Assembly: GCF_008831285.2 (NCBI RefSeq)
Contig: NC_045150.1
Location: 14,181,868 to 14,245,867, forward strand
DNA: 64,000 nucleotides
Direction: 5' to 3'
Origin: Nymphaea colorata
Lineage: Eukaryota > Streptophyta > Magnoliopsida > Nymphaeales > Nymphaeaceae
The translations under genes were made by a program, and so were the position numbers. Under the pieces are notes generated by a model. The model saw only the letters and a program-made list of their open reading frames with translations. It was not told where the DNA came from and searched no databases. Below are positions 47,347 through 59,700 of the stretch, piece by piece. Position 1 is the first letter of the stretch. Each line of letters starts with the position of its first letter.

Positions 47347-47677
47347 CATATATTATTATTATAATTTAGTTATCAATGTATATAACATACTTGAATAATT
47401 GTATTGCATAGTAAAGTATCTCAGCAACATATATTATATAAGTCATTTAGTAATATGGCATTCTAATTGGGCTCGGGTATGAGTTAGAGCCAGGCCCATG
47501 TCCGGTGCGCACCCGACTCGATGTGACTCGGGTGTGGCAGTAAAATAGAAGAGTCCGGGTTACTTAGGTTTTAAGTTTAAAAATTTCAAAAGAACACCTA
47601 GCTCATCGTCCTTGACCTCAGCCAGAACCAGTAGCATAGCCACATTGTGGCTGCTGTGAAATTTTAAACATTTATTG

Positions 47678-47680
<3 letters not shown>

Positions 47681-47717
<37 letters not shown>
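47681..47717. repeat. (TA)n microsatellite
   Basis: About 18 TA units directly upstream of the GC-rich LRR fragment. Confidence 0.95.
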
Positions 47718-47719
<2 letters not shown>

Positions 47720-47756
47720 ACCAGATTTGAGTTTGTTTAAACAAGTGCCCCTCCAT

Positions 47757-48150
47757 TCAATTTCTTTTGACTCCATCGGAGCTCAGCCAACTCTCGAAGG
47801 CGACTAAGCTCGATTTGAGCCTCAACAACATATCTATTGAGATTCCAGCATCACCGCGGGAGCCAAAGGGCTTGGACCCATATGGCGGGGTTGGTATGGC
47901 CCCGGTGAGCTTCCCTTGATTCACGACCTCGACCTCAGCTACAACTGGCTCAGGGGGCAGGTGCCGTATCGGAAGGAGGTGGTGGAGCGGTTGGGCCCCA
48001 AGCTCAATCTTGCCAGAAACGATGGCCTGTGTCTCGGCTTGGAGATCATCGGCACCGTCTTGGTCATGGTGGACGTCGATGACTGCATCTCTGACAACGT
48101 CGCCCAGTCGTTGGCCCATCATGGCTCAGCGGTGAGCTCGAGGGTCGAGT
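47757..48150 (+). pseudogene. C-terminal fragment of an LRR receptor-like protein
   Basis: The frame at 47757 reads TPSELSQLSKATKLDLSLNN then ISIEIP, a plant LRR. After a frameshift near 47890 the frame at 47916 gives IHDLDLSYNWLRGQVPY and, further on, LGPKLNLARNDGLCLG, the cap that closes the LRR domain of receptor-like proteins. It then continues for about 70 codons without a clear membrane helix. The segment is much more GC-rich than its surroundings and unrelated to the RLK copies above. It could be a retrocopy or a fragment carried by a mobile element. The family might be of the RLP29 or PII-2 type, but this is only a guess from the cap motif. Confidence 0.6.
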
Positions 48151-48199
48151 GTCGGACTGGATTCTTGGTACGGCGTGGCTCTGGCCCTGCTGCCTGCTA

Positions 48200-49970
48200 A
48201 CCTCCTCACGTTATTACACTAGTGTCTTTTTTCCACTGCTTTTTCTTATTATCTTTTTGTCTTGCGTAAAGAACATGAACAAAGTGTACATTTTTTGCGT
48301 TTTGAGTATACAAGAGGAGTCTGTTTTCACTTTTCATCTTCAGTTGAGTAACTAGACACAATTTGAGATTCTGTATTCAAGGCTGCCTCATGGTCTGATC
48401 TCTAGTTGTATGAACCGGCTTCTTAATCGAGTCAGCAATGTATGCTGCCAATTTAGTTAACCGGCCAATTCAATAATGTAAATGATTTACATGCAAATCA
48501 CCAAAAAAAAGGAAAAATGAATGGTGGAATATAAAAAATAATTAAGAATACGAATATTTTTATATCTATTAAAAAATGCATAAGGAAACAGCAAGTCGAG
48601 TAGATGTACCACTAAATGCAGTGTACTCAATTAAGAAGAAAAAAAAGGATAGAGTAGAAACCTGGCAAAAAGAGAACGTGATGATGTGTAAATAAGAAGA
48701 CCTACGAGTTAGAAAAGGTCCGGTTGGCACTGAGTGTGGAAATGACAAACGACATCGCTTTCTTTTAAAGAGCAGTAGACCTGAATCTTCTAACAATTTG
48801 AATTAACCAAAAAATGAAGGTGAAATTTTCTGGAAGAAGAAAATCTACAAAAGGACGTTGCTAATTGTTCATGACCATAAGATTGCTTGACATCTCAATT
48901 AAACGATAGAATTGATGTACATCAACCATTTCCTATCCACTTTTGAACCAACAGAAATTCTAGCCATCATAGTCTGATTGCAAGATAAGAATCAGCAGCC
49001 CTATGTCCCGGCAAACTTGCATCCAAATCGAATGCATAAAGTTGGCCTAATGAGACCATTAGTCAAGGGATATTAACCAGTTTTATCGTTCAATAATTTT
49101 GGAATAAAACTTATTTTCTTGGTGAGAAGGAGAGACCACAGCAAAGAGCAGCTACCCAAACTCGACCCACCTCAGACCCATATGTAGGCACTGTAGCTGG
49201 CCTGTCAGGCCCCAGACATGTCGAGCTGGGTAGTACTGCCCAACAACCTAACAGGCAAGGACCAAGCATTATAGTCAACCCATCAGCATCCTGGCAGGCC
49301 CGACAATTTTTTGCATTTAAAAAAATTAAATACAACTAAAAACGTGAAAAGAAGGTTTGCTTCGTTCTCTCTTGCATGGATAAATTTAGCTTATTACAGT
49401 GGAATTGGCTAAAGGTTATGAAATTGAACCAGGCATGTACTTGGATTTGAATTCTGATTTGAATACGAACGAGAAAAATTCATACCCAAAATTTTCATCC
49501 CAAACCAGATTTCAAAGTCTAAATCGAGTCTGAGTCTGATTTTTATATAAGTCTGTATCTAAAACAGAATTTTGAACCCAATGCAAATGATTTTCAAAAT
49601 GTAAGAGCACTGAATGTAAGACTGTTATTTAAAACTAAATTTGACCTAAATCTGAATTTGAATCTGATTAGATATTTATGTATATCTAAACTGAATCCGA
49701 TCGAATGTCATTTTTTAAATCTGAATGTAGTCTAATTTCCTAATTAAATATTATTTTTTCCTCATATGTTTTTTTTAATGAACGGTTTGGGTGGATATCT
49801 GATGTAAATTGGAAGACAAAAATGCCTTTGAAAATTAATAGAAAAAAAAGTTACCCTTCACATGGTATGAATTTAGTGATCAAGCCCTCGAATACACAAA
49901 AGCAAAAAGGCGTCATTGGGAGTGCACCGCAAAGCCAGTACTGGGCTGACAGGGAGACCTGAATTTGGGA
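48200..49970. other. Intergenic stretch with a GATTCA-type repeat
   Basis: No gene seen. 49430-49800 belongs to the GATTCA-rich family in the opposite orientation (TTTGAATCTGATTAGATATTT, CTGAATCCGATCGAATG). The part at 49110-49310 has CTGGCAGGCCCGAC and is GC-balanced without a readable domain. Confidence 0.5.
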
Positions 49971-49979
49971 GTTTAGACT

Positions 49980-50890
49980 TTAGAGGTCATGTAGATATGG
50001 TCATGTCATTGATATTGCTAGTAGAAAGCGATAACAGCATTCTCATTGATTTTGTTGGCCAATTCATTGCCAAATGTCTTTACCAAATAAAAGCTCATCA
50101 AAAGTTTCGTCGACCATCTGAGATAGTGTAGTGGACTTATGATCCGCTAGAGAGCCAAATTTCCTACCCAATCTCTTGTCTCCCTTGAGCCTGAACTGTA
50201 CTATCACCCCTGCTTCAATTTGACACCCTTACACTTAAAATAAACATAGCTGACATTGTCATCATGTATATATAAAAAATAATAGCAAAGTTAAAATAAT
50301 TATTCAAACTAAAGCTCACCAAACATCATAGTGCTTAAGACAATCACTTTTTCCACTTAAGTGTTAAAAAAAGCAACATAAATCCACCAAAAATAAAAGA
50401 TACAATTTGTACAACCAAAAGCCTCATTCAGTGGGTTGAACATATGAACAAGAGCATGTAGGTAGACATTTATACGCATTGATAGAACAAGAAAAAAGAC
50501 GAAATGTAGGTAGCTTGCAAGCTTTAGACACCTAGTAGTTGAGTGAATAAACTATAATAAATGCAGAACAGTTCATCTAACTTAAAGAAGGTCCAAACTT
50601 CATCAAGTTATGATATTTGGTAATCCATATACAAGAATTTTGAAAGTGGAATGGAGGGAGGAAGGGTGTTGAAAAAGGGCGGACCTTTTCGGGTTTCTGA
50701 TAATCGATCTCCCCCTGGTAAATCCTCGACGACAAGATTGTGGGTGGAAATCTGTGGTTCTCATCATCAAGATTCAGAAGTGGATGTTGAGCAACTCTCA
50801 ATTCAGATGATAAATGGAACACCAATAATCAAGATCTCTTCAAGGGTTTTGGAAAATATGAAGCAACCCTTTCGTTGGACTGTGATTGGC
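49980..50890 (+). repeat. Inverted copy of the 1.38-2.33 kb segment
   Basis: Holds the upstream region and N-terminal part of the gag-like ORF in plus orientation. Homology ends near 50890, just after the CCCTTTCGTTGGACTGTGATT sequence. Confidence 0.75.
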
Positions 50891-51073
50891 TTTCCCTTCC
50901 CCACTCGATGCCCTAATCTTCTCCCCTCAGAGCTTCTCTCTCCTTCGATTTCCATTCCCCTGGCGAGCGCTGGGGGTTCCCTTCCAAGCTTTCCCTTCCC
51001 TACGCGATGCCCTAGCCTGCTCTCCCCTCAGAGCTTCTCTCTCACATCTCTAAGGGGAGCCTTGTTCATCTAG
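50651..51073 (+). pseudogene. N-terminal part of the gag-like protein, with a foreign tail
   Basis: 140-codon ORF. Residues 1-79 (RLWVEICGSHHQDSE, INGTPIIKISSRVLENMKQP, FRWTVIG) are the N-terminal part that precedes DUF4283 in the copy at 0.1-1.7 kb; the matching minus-strand sequence there is 1690-1390. After FRWTVIG the homology stops and the rest is encoded by a CT-rich tandem repeat (50889-51050). So the ORF is a truncated gene end and not a complete protein. Function in the intact element would be RNA or nucleic-acid binding, by family inference. Confidence 0.55.
50889..51050 (+). repeat. Two-copy CT-rich tandem repeat, about 98 bp
   Basis: CTTTCCCTTCCCCACTCGAT..CCCCTCAGAGCTTCTCTCT at 50889 and CTTTCCCTTCCCTACGCGAT..CCCCTCAGAGCTTCTCTCT at 50987. 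It separates the gag-like fragment from the LTR. Confidence 0.8.
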
Positions 51074-51106
51074 TTGGAACAGTCCTTGCTGCTAATCATT
51101 GAGGCC

Positions 51107-51762
51107 TGTTGGTTTCACTCTTCTACTAAGTTGCTGTCGAGCTCTCTCTTTACTTATTCTTTGATGTTCTTGAGAGAAGATGGACTCTCAATATATAGAG
51201 TGAAGGCCAGACCATTTTAGGTAAGATAATCTCACAAATCCTGCATGATAAACAAAGTGTCAAGAAAAAAGGGATCGGTTCTCTTATCAAGATCTGTTAT
51301 TGTTATGCAGACTACATTTTAGGTGGTTAATGGATTGGGATAGAAATGATAAGAGTAAATCAACAAAACGTCATTTTACGGATATTCAAAATAAGAATAT
51401 TGCTGAAGATGTTGAGGATCTTGATGTCAATGAAAATACGAGAATTAAGGAAGACGTTGAGGATCTTGATATCAACTGAAATTACTTAAAAGTGAGACGT
51501 GGAAGATTTGTTCCGTTATGACCTTCCTTTTTGTAATCCATCATCCACTCCAAAAATTGTGGATCATGTAAATGTAAGTGAGAAATATTTTTTTAGTACT
51601 CTCAATTTTTCAAGAAATTGTGTATTATCATGATCTTGTATACCAAAAATCTTGTAAGCGATAACTTTTTTTTTGTACTATATATATGTTGTTCAAAGGA
51701 ATCAATAAAAACAAGTTCTCTCCAGCTTTATCTTTCGTGCTTCCTCTGAATAAGTTTTCTCA
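51107..51762 (+). mobile_element. Copia-type LTR with inserted coding-like segment
   Basis: Probable start TGTTGGTTTCAC, end TTTTCTCA. A TATA box (ACTATATATATG, 51678-51689) is followed by AATAAA (51704-51709) and then a primer-binding site at 51766. Compared with the short form at 28.3 kb it has an extra segment at about 51346-51615 bounded by AGAAAT repeats. That segment contains 45-bp direct repeats. The start is less certain than the end. Confidence 0.65.
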
Positions 51763-51765
51763 TGT

Positions 51766-51774
51766 TATCAGAGC
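51766..51774 (+). other. Primer-binding site, initiator tRNA-Met type
   Basis: TATCAGAGC, the core of the usual plant Copia primer-binding site TGGTATCAGAGC, three bases after the LTR end CA. Same in the copy at 61642-61650. Confidence 0.7.
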
Positions 51775-51779
51775 AAAAC

Positions 51780-52080
51780 GAGAGAGAGAAATCGACTGCT
51801 CCCTTCCATTAACTCCAAAAAATCCAAGATTTTGTGGAGAGGTCCTTCAGACACCAAAAAAAATGACTGCTCCTTGGTCGACCATCTGCCTATGGAGAAA
51901 CCGAAACTTGTTATCCCCAATTCTGGTTTTGCTTTGATCTGGGTCTCTCCTTTATTAACTCCTGACATAATGATAGACCTTCAATTCCTTCCACCCATCT
52001 TTCTTTGCCACACCCGCTTGAGAAGAAACCACCAATTGATTAACTCTACACCGACTTGCCATATGAATATATATTTGCTT
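51780..52080 (-). pseudogene. Antisense gag-like fragment behind the Copia-type LTR
   Basis: Minus-strand match to 521-800 and 62900-63100 (GAAACCGAAACTTGTTATCCCC, ACACC.xxTTGAGAAGAAACC in plus reading). Encodes a short piece of the gag-like linker (KPELGITSFGFSI). It is in opposite orientation to the LTR and its primer-binding site. Confidence 0.5.
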
Positions 52081-52439
52081 TGAGGAACAATTGGCTATCG
52101 AGTTCTTCTTTGGTGTTCTTTGACCAGACTACCACACTTAACATCACATTAAAGAAGCTCTAATCTTTAGTTGGGCTCCTTGTTTGTTGATGTATTAGGC
52201 AGCTAGTCATAGCCATGACTACCGTTTACGTTTCTCCAAAATTCAAAAACTAAGATAAAAACAGAATTTCGTTGGCATTTGCATGGATCAAACATCTATT
52301 CTATGGAAATTTAACAGTTCAACCAAGTTTGTTAGTTATGCATAGTACCTAGTTTAGAAATGGTTTCTCGGTTATGCTGGAACTTTTGAATTCATGAAAG
52401 AACTTTGGGATTAATTTGAGGCAAGTAATGCATCCTGTT

Positions 52440-55400
52440 GCTGCTTGATCAGGACCAAGAAACAAACATTCAGCAGTCGACGGCAGAATCACCACCAAAT
52501 TTCTCAGAACAAAAGTGAAAGAAATGATCTCTGTCATTTGATTGTCTTACGTTCTTAGTCAAAATCAGAATTTATGTTGCATGAACAGCTTGCTGGGGAT
52601 TAGGTTCTTTGTATTTGTTAAGCAAAATCAATCTGTGCAATGGAGAAAGATCAGTAGATTAATGCTGATATTCACAGTGATGTTTGCCAGGAATTGACTC
52701 AACCCTCAAAATCACACAAAAAGAAACAAGCCAAAACACACAGATACAGGTTAGCAGTTAAACTGCACAAAAAGAGAGATTAATTTCTACGTAAGACTGA
52801 AGGAGCCAAAAAGCATATTATTTGACAATAATTTTATAGGCGACTTATAGCATAACCAGTACTCCAATATTTAATTCACAAGAAAAATAAAATCAACATT
52901 ACTTAAACAAGTTAAAGCACACAAATAAGCAATTATTTCACATAAGACTGTAAAAATATCACAATCATATATACCAGTGGAAGATAAGTAGCTGATGCAA
53001 GCCAACAACCAACCAGCATCTAGCTCCAAAAAAAAAAAAAAAAAAACAGAATCCAAATATCATTTAAATGTCTTGACATAAGCATCTTAAACATGTTATC
53101 CAGGTGAAAGCAGGAACTAGGGGTCGTCTGGTAATCACAACTGGATATTATTATTATACTTATCTGCCATAATATTTAGGACAGATTCATGGAATTTTGG
53201 AACATAATATTACATAACTCTGCCTAATATTTGGGACAGATATATGGAACAGTTACATACTGTTATTATTGGCATATGCAAGGCAAGTTACAATGTACGT
53301 AGCTTCACCCAGCCCTGTTGGTGGTGAAAAAAAGCCCCGTCAGAGGTAAGGGGTATTCTTGTAGTGGCTGTATCCCATCTCTCATATCTTTGGCCAAGTA
53401 AAGGCTGCTCAAGCCATTCCGTCAGAGGTAAGGGGTATTCTTGTAGTGGCTGTATCACCATCTCTCATATCTTTGGCCAAGTAAAGGCTGCTCAAGCCAT
53501 TATAGTTCCAAGAAAAGGATCAAATAAGATTATTTTGAGTGCTAAACAAAATCAAGTTAGAAAACATGGAGAATTAAAATGAAAAATAACCTGTGAAAGT
53601 CCACCAAAGAGAACTTTAGAATTTGTCATTGAATGGATATGGTAAATCCTAGCCGAATGGTCATATAGAGCCAATTGCGACCAAATAAGGGTTGTCATTT
53701 GTCAATGTATCTGATTTTAATTGGATATCCAACCAAACCAGTTCAAAAAATATCGGATATGGAAAAAAATTTAACATCCAATTAAGCAATTGGAGCAGAT
53801 TCGGGTTTAAGAAATGACATCTGATTGGATCCTGATTCAGATTTGGATGTACATATATTTCCAACTGGATTCGAATTCAGATTCAGATATGGATTGGATT
53901 TAGTTCTAAATAAAAATCTTATAATCAAATGCTCTTACATTTTGAAAATCAGCCAGAATTTATTCAAAATTCGAATTCAGATTGTGATATGGATTTTAGA
54001 TCCATTGTTTGTATTCAAATCAGAATTTGAATATGGATATGTGAATATCCAAAAAAACAGATATAGTTCAAGATGTATCCTATTTGAATCTGATACATTA
54101 ACATCCTTACTCCCAACCCCAATCCCAGGACTCCAGAAAGACAACAAATAACAAAAGATACAAACCCCTCAAATTATTCCCTACTGGCCTGCAAGTGTCA
54201 TAGAATGGAGATAGGTAATAAGAAACTTTGGTAGATAATCAAAATTAAAAACTCTTATCATATATGTATGTGTCTATGTGTGTGTGTGTCTGTGTGTATA
54301 GGGCAGATTTTGTATTTAAAAATAGCAGATTATAAATTTTCAACGAACTCCTGGGAGAGGCTGTTAACTGTAGGAATGCTAGTTCTTTTTGATAAATCCT
54401 ATTTCACTTCTTATTTGGCTTAGTAATCAACATTGCTCAAAGCATGTAAATTTAAACAGTCGAAGGAAGGAACGAAAATTTGACAGAAGTCATTAAGAAT
54501 GTCATATTTATTCATGACATCCCTTATTGTTAGATGTCATATGCAAAGTCTGGACGATGCGAAATGTACATGACCTTGAAATTTGACGATTGGAAGCTCC
54601 AATCTGACCACGTTTTGTTTCACTAAAGAAAAAAGACTTCACTGCTGCAAGTAAAATAGGGACTTGTTTGAAAGTGATAAGAAGAGCTAAGACACTAAAT
54701 CTAAACTCTGAATTGATAGGCCACCAAAAGTTTCAAGGAAGCCCATCAATTTGGAAACTCAGTCATAGTTATAACAGAAAAAAATATTAATTATCAAACT
54801 TTTTACTTACTAAACTTTCAAAACACCAATTTTTTCAACAACTTATAATAATGTGATGTTTGGAAAACTTAAGAATGTAGGAAAAAGGTCAAAATTTCAA
54901 CTTTTCCATGGATTTGCAGGAATTTCCAGAATTTTTTTTTGGGAAAATATTGTCACAACCAATTTGTTGACCAAAGTTTTCAAATCTCAAAGACTGATTG
55001 AGATGTTCCAATGCAAAAGTTCTTAATTTCTATCTCCTATATATGGGCCTAGTTGTTTCCAAGTATGAGACGATAAGGGCAACGATCAAGAACACAAGTT
55101 CATCAGGGGAGAAAAACAATAATCCAAACATACTCTGTAAGAGAGACCCCCAAAACACAGAAAGCACTGGTACAGGTTGAGTCTTTCGACTTTGACGATG
55201 GAAACATATTGTAGGAAGAAGGAGAAGAGAGTATACAAAAGAATGAGGAATGAAATCATAATCCAAGCGGACCCTGAAACAGAGCCTCAGATTGTTGATC
55301 GCATTCCCAGTCAGCCTTAAAGGGAATCAATTTACAAAAAAGCTTGATCACATCCTTATGAAGACTATGGTGATTTCCTCTCATAGCATCAAATCCGTAT

Positions 55401-56830
55401 CTGAATCTAATTGGATATGAATATATCCCAATCCAAAATAAATCCCATCGGATGTCATTTTCTAAATCCGAATTTGATCCCATTTCTAAATCGAATATTA
55501 AGTTTTTTTTTCATATCTGATTTTTTTCAAAATGGTTCAGTCGGATATCCAATTCAAATCAGATATCCAATTTCAATCTGATATATTGACATCCCTAGTT
55601 ACATTCAACACCTTGACCGTTCATGGGATTGAATTCGGTGACAAAACGAACCCCTTACAAGGACAAATATGTAGATGGACGATCCATGCATTCCCAAGCT
55701 TTACCAGAAATTCAAAAAAGAAGTGAGCCGCGTATTGTGCAAGAAGTTCCACGGAGTCTCCATCTCTAGCATAGTTTAGAAAAATGCCTAAATTTTGATG
55801 ATAATTGAAGGTAAGGTGTCGTGTTTTTTATTTTTTAATTTTAACCAGGCCAAACTAAAGCTGTGCATTGCAAAATGCCAACTAAAGAAGCCTGATGTTA
55901 GGAGCAATCCATCATCATGGTCCAGTAGTGCCTACACGAAACCACCAAATTTATTTTATTTCTAATTTAACTATTTATTATTTTTATATAATGGAGGCCG
56001 TTAAGACATGAAGAAATTTTATTAACAGGTCGGATGCTTACCCTCCAGCAGATCCATTTCTTGAGAGCAAAAAAAGGAATGGGGAGGCTTCTAATTTCAC
56101 TTGAGCATTGGGATTTAGCCTCCCACTTCTATTTACCCGAAAATTCTGTTTACACAAAAAGATGGAAGATCAACCCGTGCAGTTACAGCATGACTGTCTA
56201 GTTCCTTCATTTAGCTGGACCTGTAGTCGAAACAACATCACCCAAAACATTGAAGCCAGAAAAAACACAAGTTAGTACTCCATATCAAGGTGTTGAATCA
56301 AAGCAGTGGTGGAGTCAGAAATTTTTGTCTTTAAACTTCAACCTTTAAAGAACACTCTAAGTTTAAATTTCAATCTTTAAGGGGCACTCATATGCAAATA
56401 AATAAATTTTATGAGCCTGTGTGCCAATAACATTACTCCACCACTGGATCAGAGCCCAATTGGAAGTCTTCTCTTTAATTTTGTAGTCTATTATAGCTTT
56501 CATGGATGAATGGTCCCAAAATGCTCCTTTGAGACACTTTTGTCCAGCATATGAGGGTGTATCTGTGACACTCAACTCTCTTATCTTTTTCCGTTTTATT
56601 TAATTTTTGAAATACTAATATGGATCTGACCAAAGTTCTTACGTACGCTAATACCTTGTCATAGATGGGGAGTCATAGACACCCAATCCAACCCAAACCA
56701 ATGGATGGGATGGATGGAATTCCAAGAATACAATATGTTGTAACAAAAGTACATCTTCACAAACAAACAGGTGACTAAGTTTACATTACGTTTTTAGAAC
56801 ATCCGGTGTGAACAAACGCTCCAGGACCGA
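52440..56830. repeat. Segmentally duplicated block 3
   Basis: Collinear with blocks 1 and 2 as listed there: 52470-52900 with 39730-40160, 53280-54060 with 25090-25780 and 41090-41720, 54300-55180 with 26400-27250, 55030-56830 with 41740-42660. 53690-54110 is a GATTCA-rich element. No gene recognised; ORFs are short and not conserved in frame between copies. Confidence 0.75.
53338..53502. repeat. Near-perfect 82-bp tandem duplication
   Basis: CGTCAGAGGTAAGGGGTATT..GCTGCTCAAGCCATT occurs twice head to tail, differing by one base indel (TATCCCATC against TATCACCATC). The paralogous sites near 25165 and 41150 have one copy, so this is a recent event. Confidence 0.92.
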
Positions 56831-57138
56831 CTGTTGTTAGAAACTTGGCTTTCTCTCTCTCACACACACTTTCTTTACACACCAAGAAAATCGAATCAGA
56901 AGAAAAGAAAGACATAGAACACAAAGATTTTAAGTGGTTTGGAGACAACGTTTTCTTAGGTCCATGGCCACCACACAAAGCAGTTTCCACTATCAGCAAA
57001 AAATTACAAAGTACAAGCTAAAACAACGTCCTCTTAAACATGAGATTAGAGCAAAACCCACAAAATAAAAAATTACATAAATACCCTTACAAAAATTAGG
57101 GATGGCTATCAAGTATGGATCAGACTCAACACTCCAAC
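56830..57138. mobile_element. LTR-like fragment, TGTTAGAA...CTCCAACA
   Basis: The sequence starting TGTTAGAAACTTGGC near 56834 and ending GACTCAACACTCCAACA near 57138 interrupts a block whose paralogue (42640-42660) reads CCGACTGTTACAGGCC. The inside has TTAAGTGGTTTGGAG and CCTTACA(A/G)AAATTAGGGA. A partial second copy is at 58450-58597. The TG...CA ends suggest a solo Copia-type LTR; I could not confirm a target duplication. Confidence 0.5.
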
Positions 57139-57179
57139 AGCAGTCACTGAAGCCATTATGTTTTTAAAAATTTTTGAAG

Positions 57180-59100
57180 GGGCCAAAGTGATCCATTCTG
57201 AGGTCAGTTGGATGAAGGGAACATCTTATAGGAGAATGTTCTGAGTATATCCTTTTGATAAGAAAAGCTTCCATTTCATAAGATGCAAATTTTTTCATTA
57301 ATTAACTCCAATTATGACAACCTTCCTCTTCTATTTCTCATCTTACAGCAGACGCTGTTATTTAGAGTAGAGAAACATGCTTCCACATTTTCTTAATATG
57401 AAATAAAATAGTTTAGGAGATAAAAGGCTCTTTTGGAAGGTACTCTTTGAAATGGGTCTGGAGATGCAATGAAGCTGGTAGCTTTATCAGAGGATTATTT
57501 GATCACCTGTCTATGGACCGCACTAAATTTCAAAACTTCTCCACCTTTTGGAGAAATCTGCCTTTTTTTTTCACTTACGTAGTGTGCTTCTATAAAGGCG
57601 TACTATTGACTTGTGGTGACTATAATATCTTGTATAATTTGTTCACACGAATTACTTGCAAACATGACTTCCACTCATCTTTCTCCCATGAGGGTGGGAA
57701 AATATCATGTTTGTAAAAATAATTGCTATCGTTGATATTTTTTTCTAATATTGTTACATAAAGCTAGGCTATACTTCTATGCTTAAAAAAAAAAATCACC
57801 AGGTTTCATACTTAATTTGTGTACGTCCTCCTATCCTGTAACATTTACACTTAAAAATATGAAAATTATGAGCGCCATAATAATGTAATTGATACGGACA
57901 ATCAAATGGATTCATAAACTTGGCTAGGCTGGCAAAAAAATGTGTGTGCACTAGGAGGCTAGTTCCACCATAAACTGTGTAATCCGTATAATCAAACGGT
58001 AGTTAGCTGGGCTTTCCAAAGTATGTGAACGCACAATTGGAATGTGTACATTAGAAAATATGAGGATTATGAGTGTCGCAATGGGTCTAAAGTATTTGTC
58101 AAATATTTAATGAACAATATAACATCATCAATGCTAGCTCAAATTTTAAAGTATATTATTTTAGTTACCATATAATGCAACAAAAAGCCCTAGGGTTTGG
58201 TAGACCAACTCGGGGCAATGGTTGGTCTACATCTCCAAGTGGCATAGCTGCATTTTTTTGTGCAAGCTGAAGCAGCTTAAGACCTTGGAGGCAAAAGGGA
58301 AATAAGGGACGTCTCCAACAGGGTTGATGCAGATAGAGGCAAACAGTTTCTGTTTAGAACCCTAAGGCATTGATTCTATTTGCCCCTAAAGGAGAATCTA
58401 AATTAATCTGTCAAACTTAAAACTAAGAAGTGAATCATTGAAAAAAAATTGAGCTATTTCCACTATCAGAAAAAAATTACAAAGTACAAGCTAAAACGCC
58501 CCACAAAGCTATTTCCACAAAATAAAAAAATTACATAAATACCCTTACAGAAATTAGGGAAGGCTATCAAGTATGGATCAGACTCAACACTCCAACAGAT
58601 GGCTTCAGGCCATTATGTTTTTAAAAATTTTTTGAAGGGGCTAAAGTGATTTTCTTTTTCTTTTTCTGGACTGAAAAAGAGTAAGTTAATTTACATTTCT
58701 CAAAATCTGGGAGGGTACACTGAACTCATGATAACCATGTGAAGGGTTTTTTTTTTCCTAATTCTAAGGGCATCTTTTTGTCTTTCTAACTTGGGTAATT
58801 TGGCACCCGAACCATTGACTTGAATGCTGGGGTTCGGGTATTCGATCTATTGACTTAGCATGAGGAAGAGCAACTTATGCAAGACAAGTTCCACAAGGAC
58901 AAATTGTAACCATTCTGAGGTCAGTTCTTCGATGATCAAATCAACTTTATGAAACTCGAACTTGACTTGTTTATAATCATGAGTTTTGAGTTAAGCTTGA
59001 GCTTCACAGAGCATATTCGAGTCCAGCTTCAGTTGGCTTGACTCGTTCTACTGCTCTATGCACATGACACACACAAATGGACTCGTCCCCTGTTTATAAT
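57180..59100. other. Intergenic stretch with repeat fragments
   Basis: 57180-57240 and 58800-58930 match 42870-43000 (GTCAG(T/C)(T/C)GGATGAAGGGAACATC, CAAGACAAGTTCCACA). 58450-58597 is the second LTR-like fragment. 57880-58080 contains a diverged direct repeat (TATGAG.G.C..AAT, ..ATAATCAAACGG). 58930-59060 is of the CTCGAG type. An 89-codon ORF at 57447-57716 has no recognisable feature. Confidence 0.5.
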
Positions 59101-59139
59101 GGTGAAACAAGTCAGTTGGAGTGGGGAATCTTCAAACTA

Positions 59140-59700
59140 AGGATGTCAATTTGTCTGATTTGAATTGGATGTCCAAGCCAACTGCTCCAAAAACATTTGG
59201 ATGAAGAAAAGAAATTGACTCTTCAACTAAAAAAATCAGATAGGATTTGAAATTAAGAAATGACATCCAATAGATTCAGATTCAAATATGCATAAATATC
59301 CGATCCGATACGGATTCAGTTATACAAAATGTCCAATTGAATTCAGATTCAGGAACACAAAAGTATCCGATCAGACCCAGATCGGACCAAGTTTTAAATA
59401 ATGTTCCATATTCAATGCTCTTATATTTTGTAAATCAGTCAGATTCAGTTCAAAATTTTGGATTCAGATTCAAATATAAAAATAGGATTCAGATCGGATT
59501 CTGATTGTGCCATCTGATTTCAGATTCAGATTAGGATGAGAAAAGAATGGATTTAGATCAGATTCAAATTATGAAATCTGATTTTGGATGAGGAAAAAAT
59601 TACATTCGGATCAGATTCAGATTGTGGAATCTGATTTCAGATTCAAATTTGTATTTGACCTTTTTTCATTTGTTTCGGAGCTCGAAACCGACAGACGGTT
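59140..59700. mobile_element. GATTCA-rich interspersed element, longest copy
   Basis: Begins AAGGATGTCAATTTGTCTG and carries the highest density of GATTCAGATT motifs in the window, including three successive diverged units (59460-59660: GGATTxAGATCxGATTCxGATT). Ends unresolved on the right. Confidence 0.55.

Noticed and set aside
47757-48122. 121-codon ORF on the minus strand
   Set aside because: The plus strand of the same stretch gives LRR and cap motifs in two frames; the minus-strand ORF has no family feature and is open because of high GC.
57447-57716. 89-codon ORF as a small gene
   Set aside because: No recognisable domain and no second copy to test for conservation; left as unannotated intergenic sequence.
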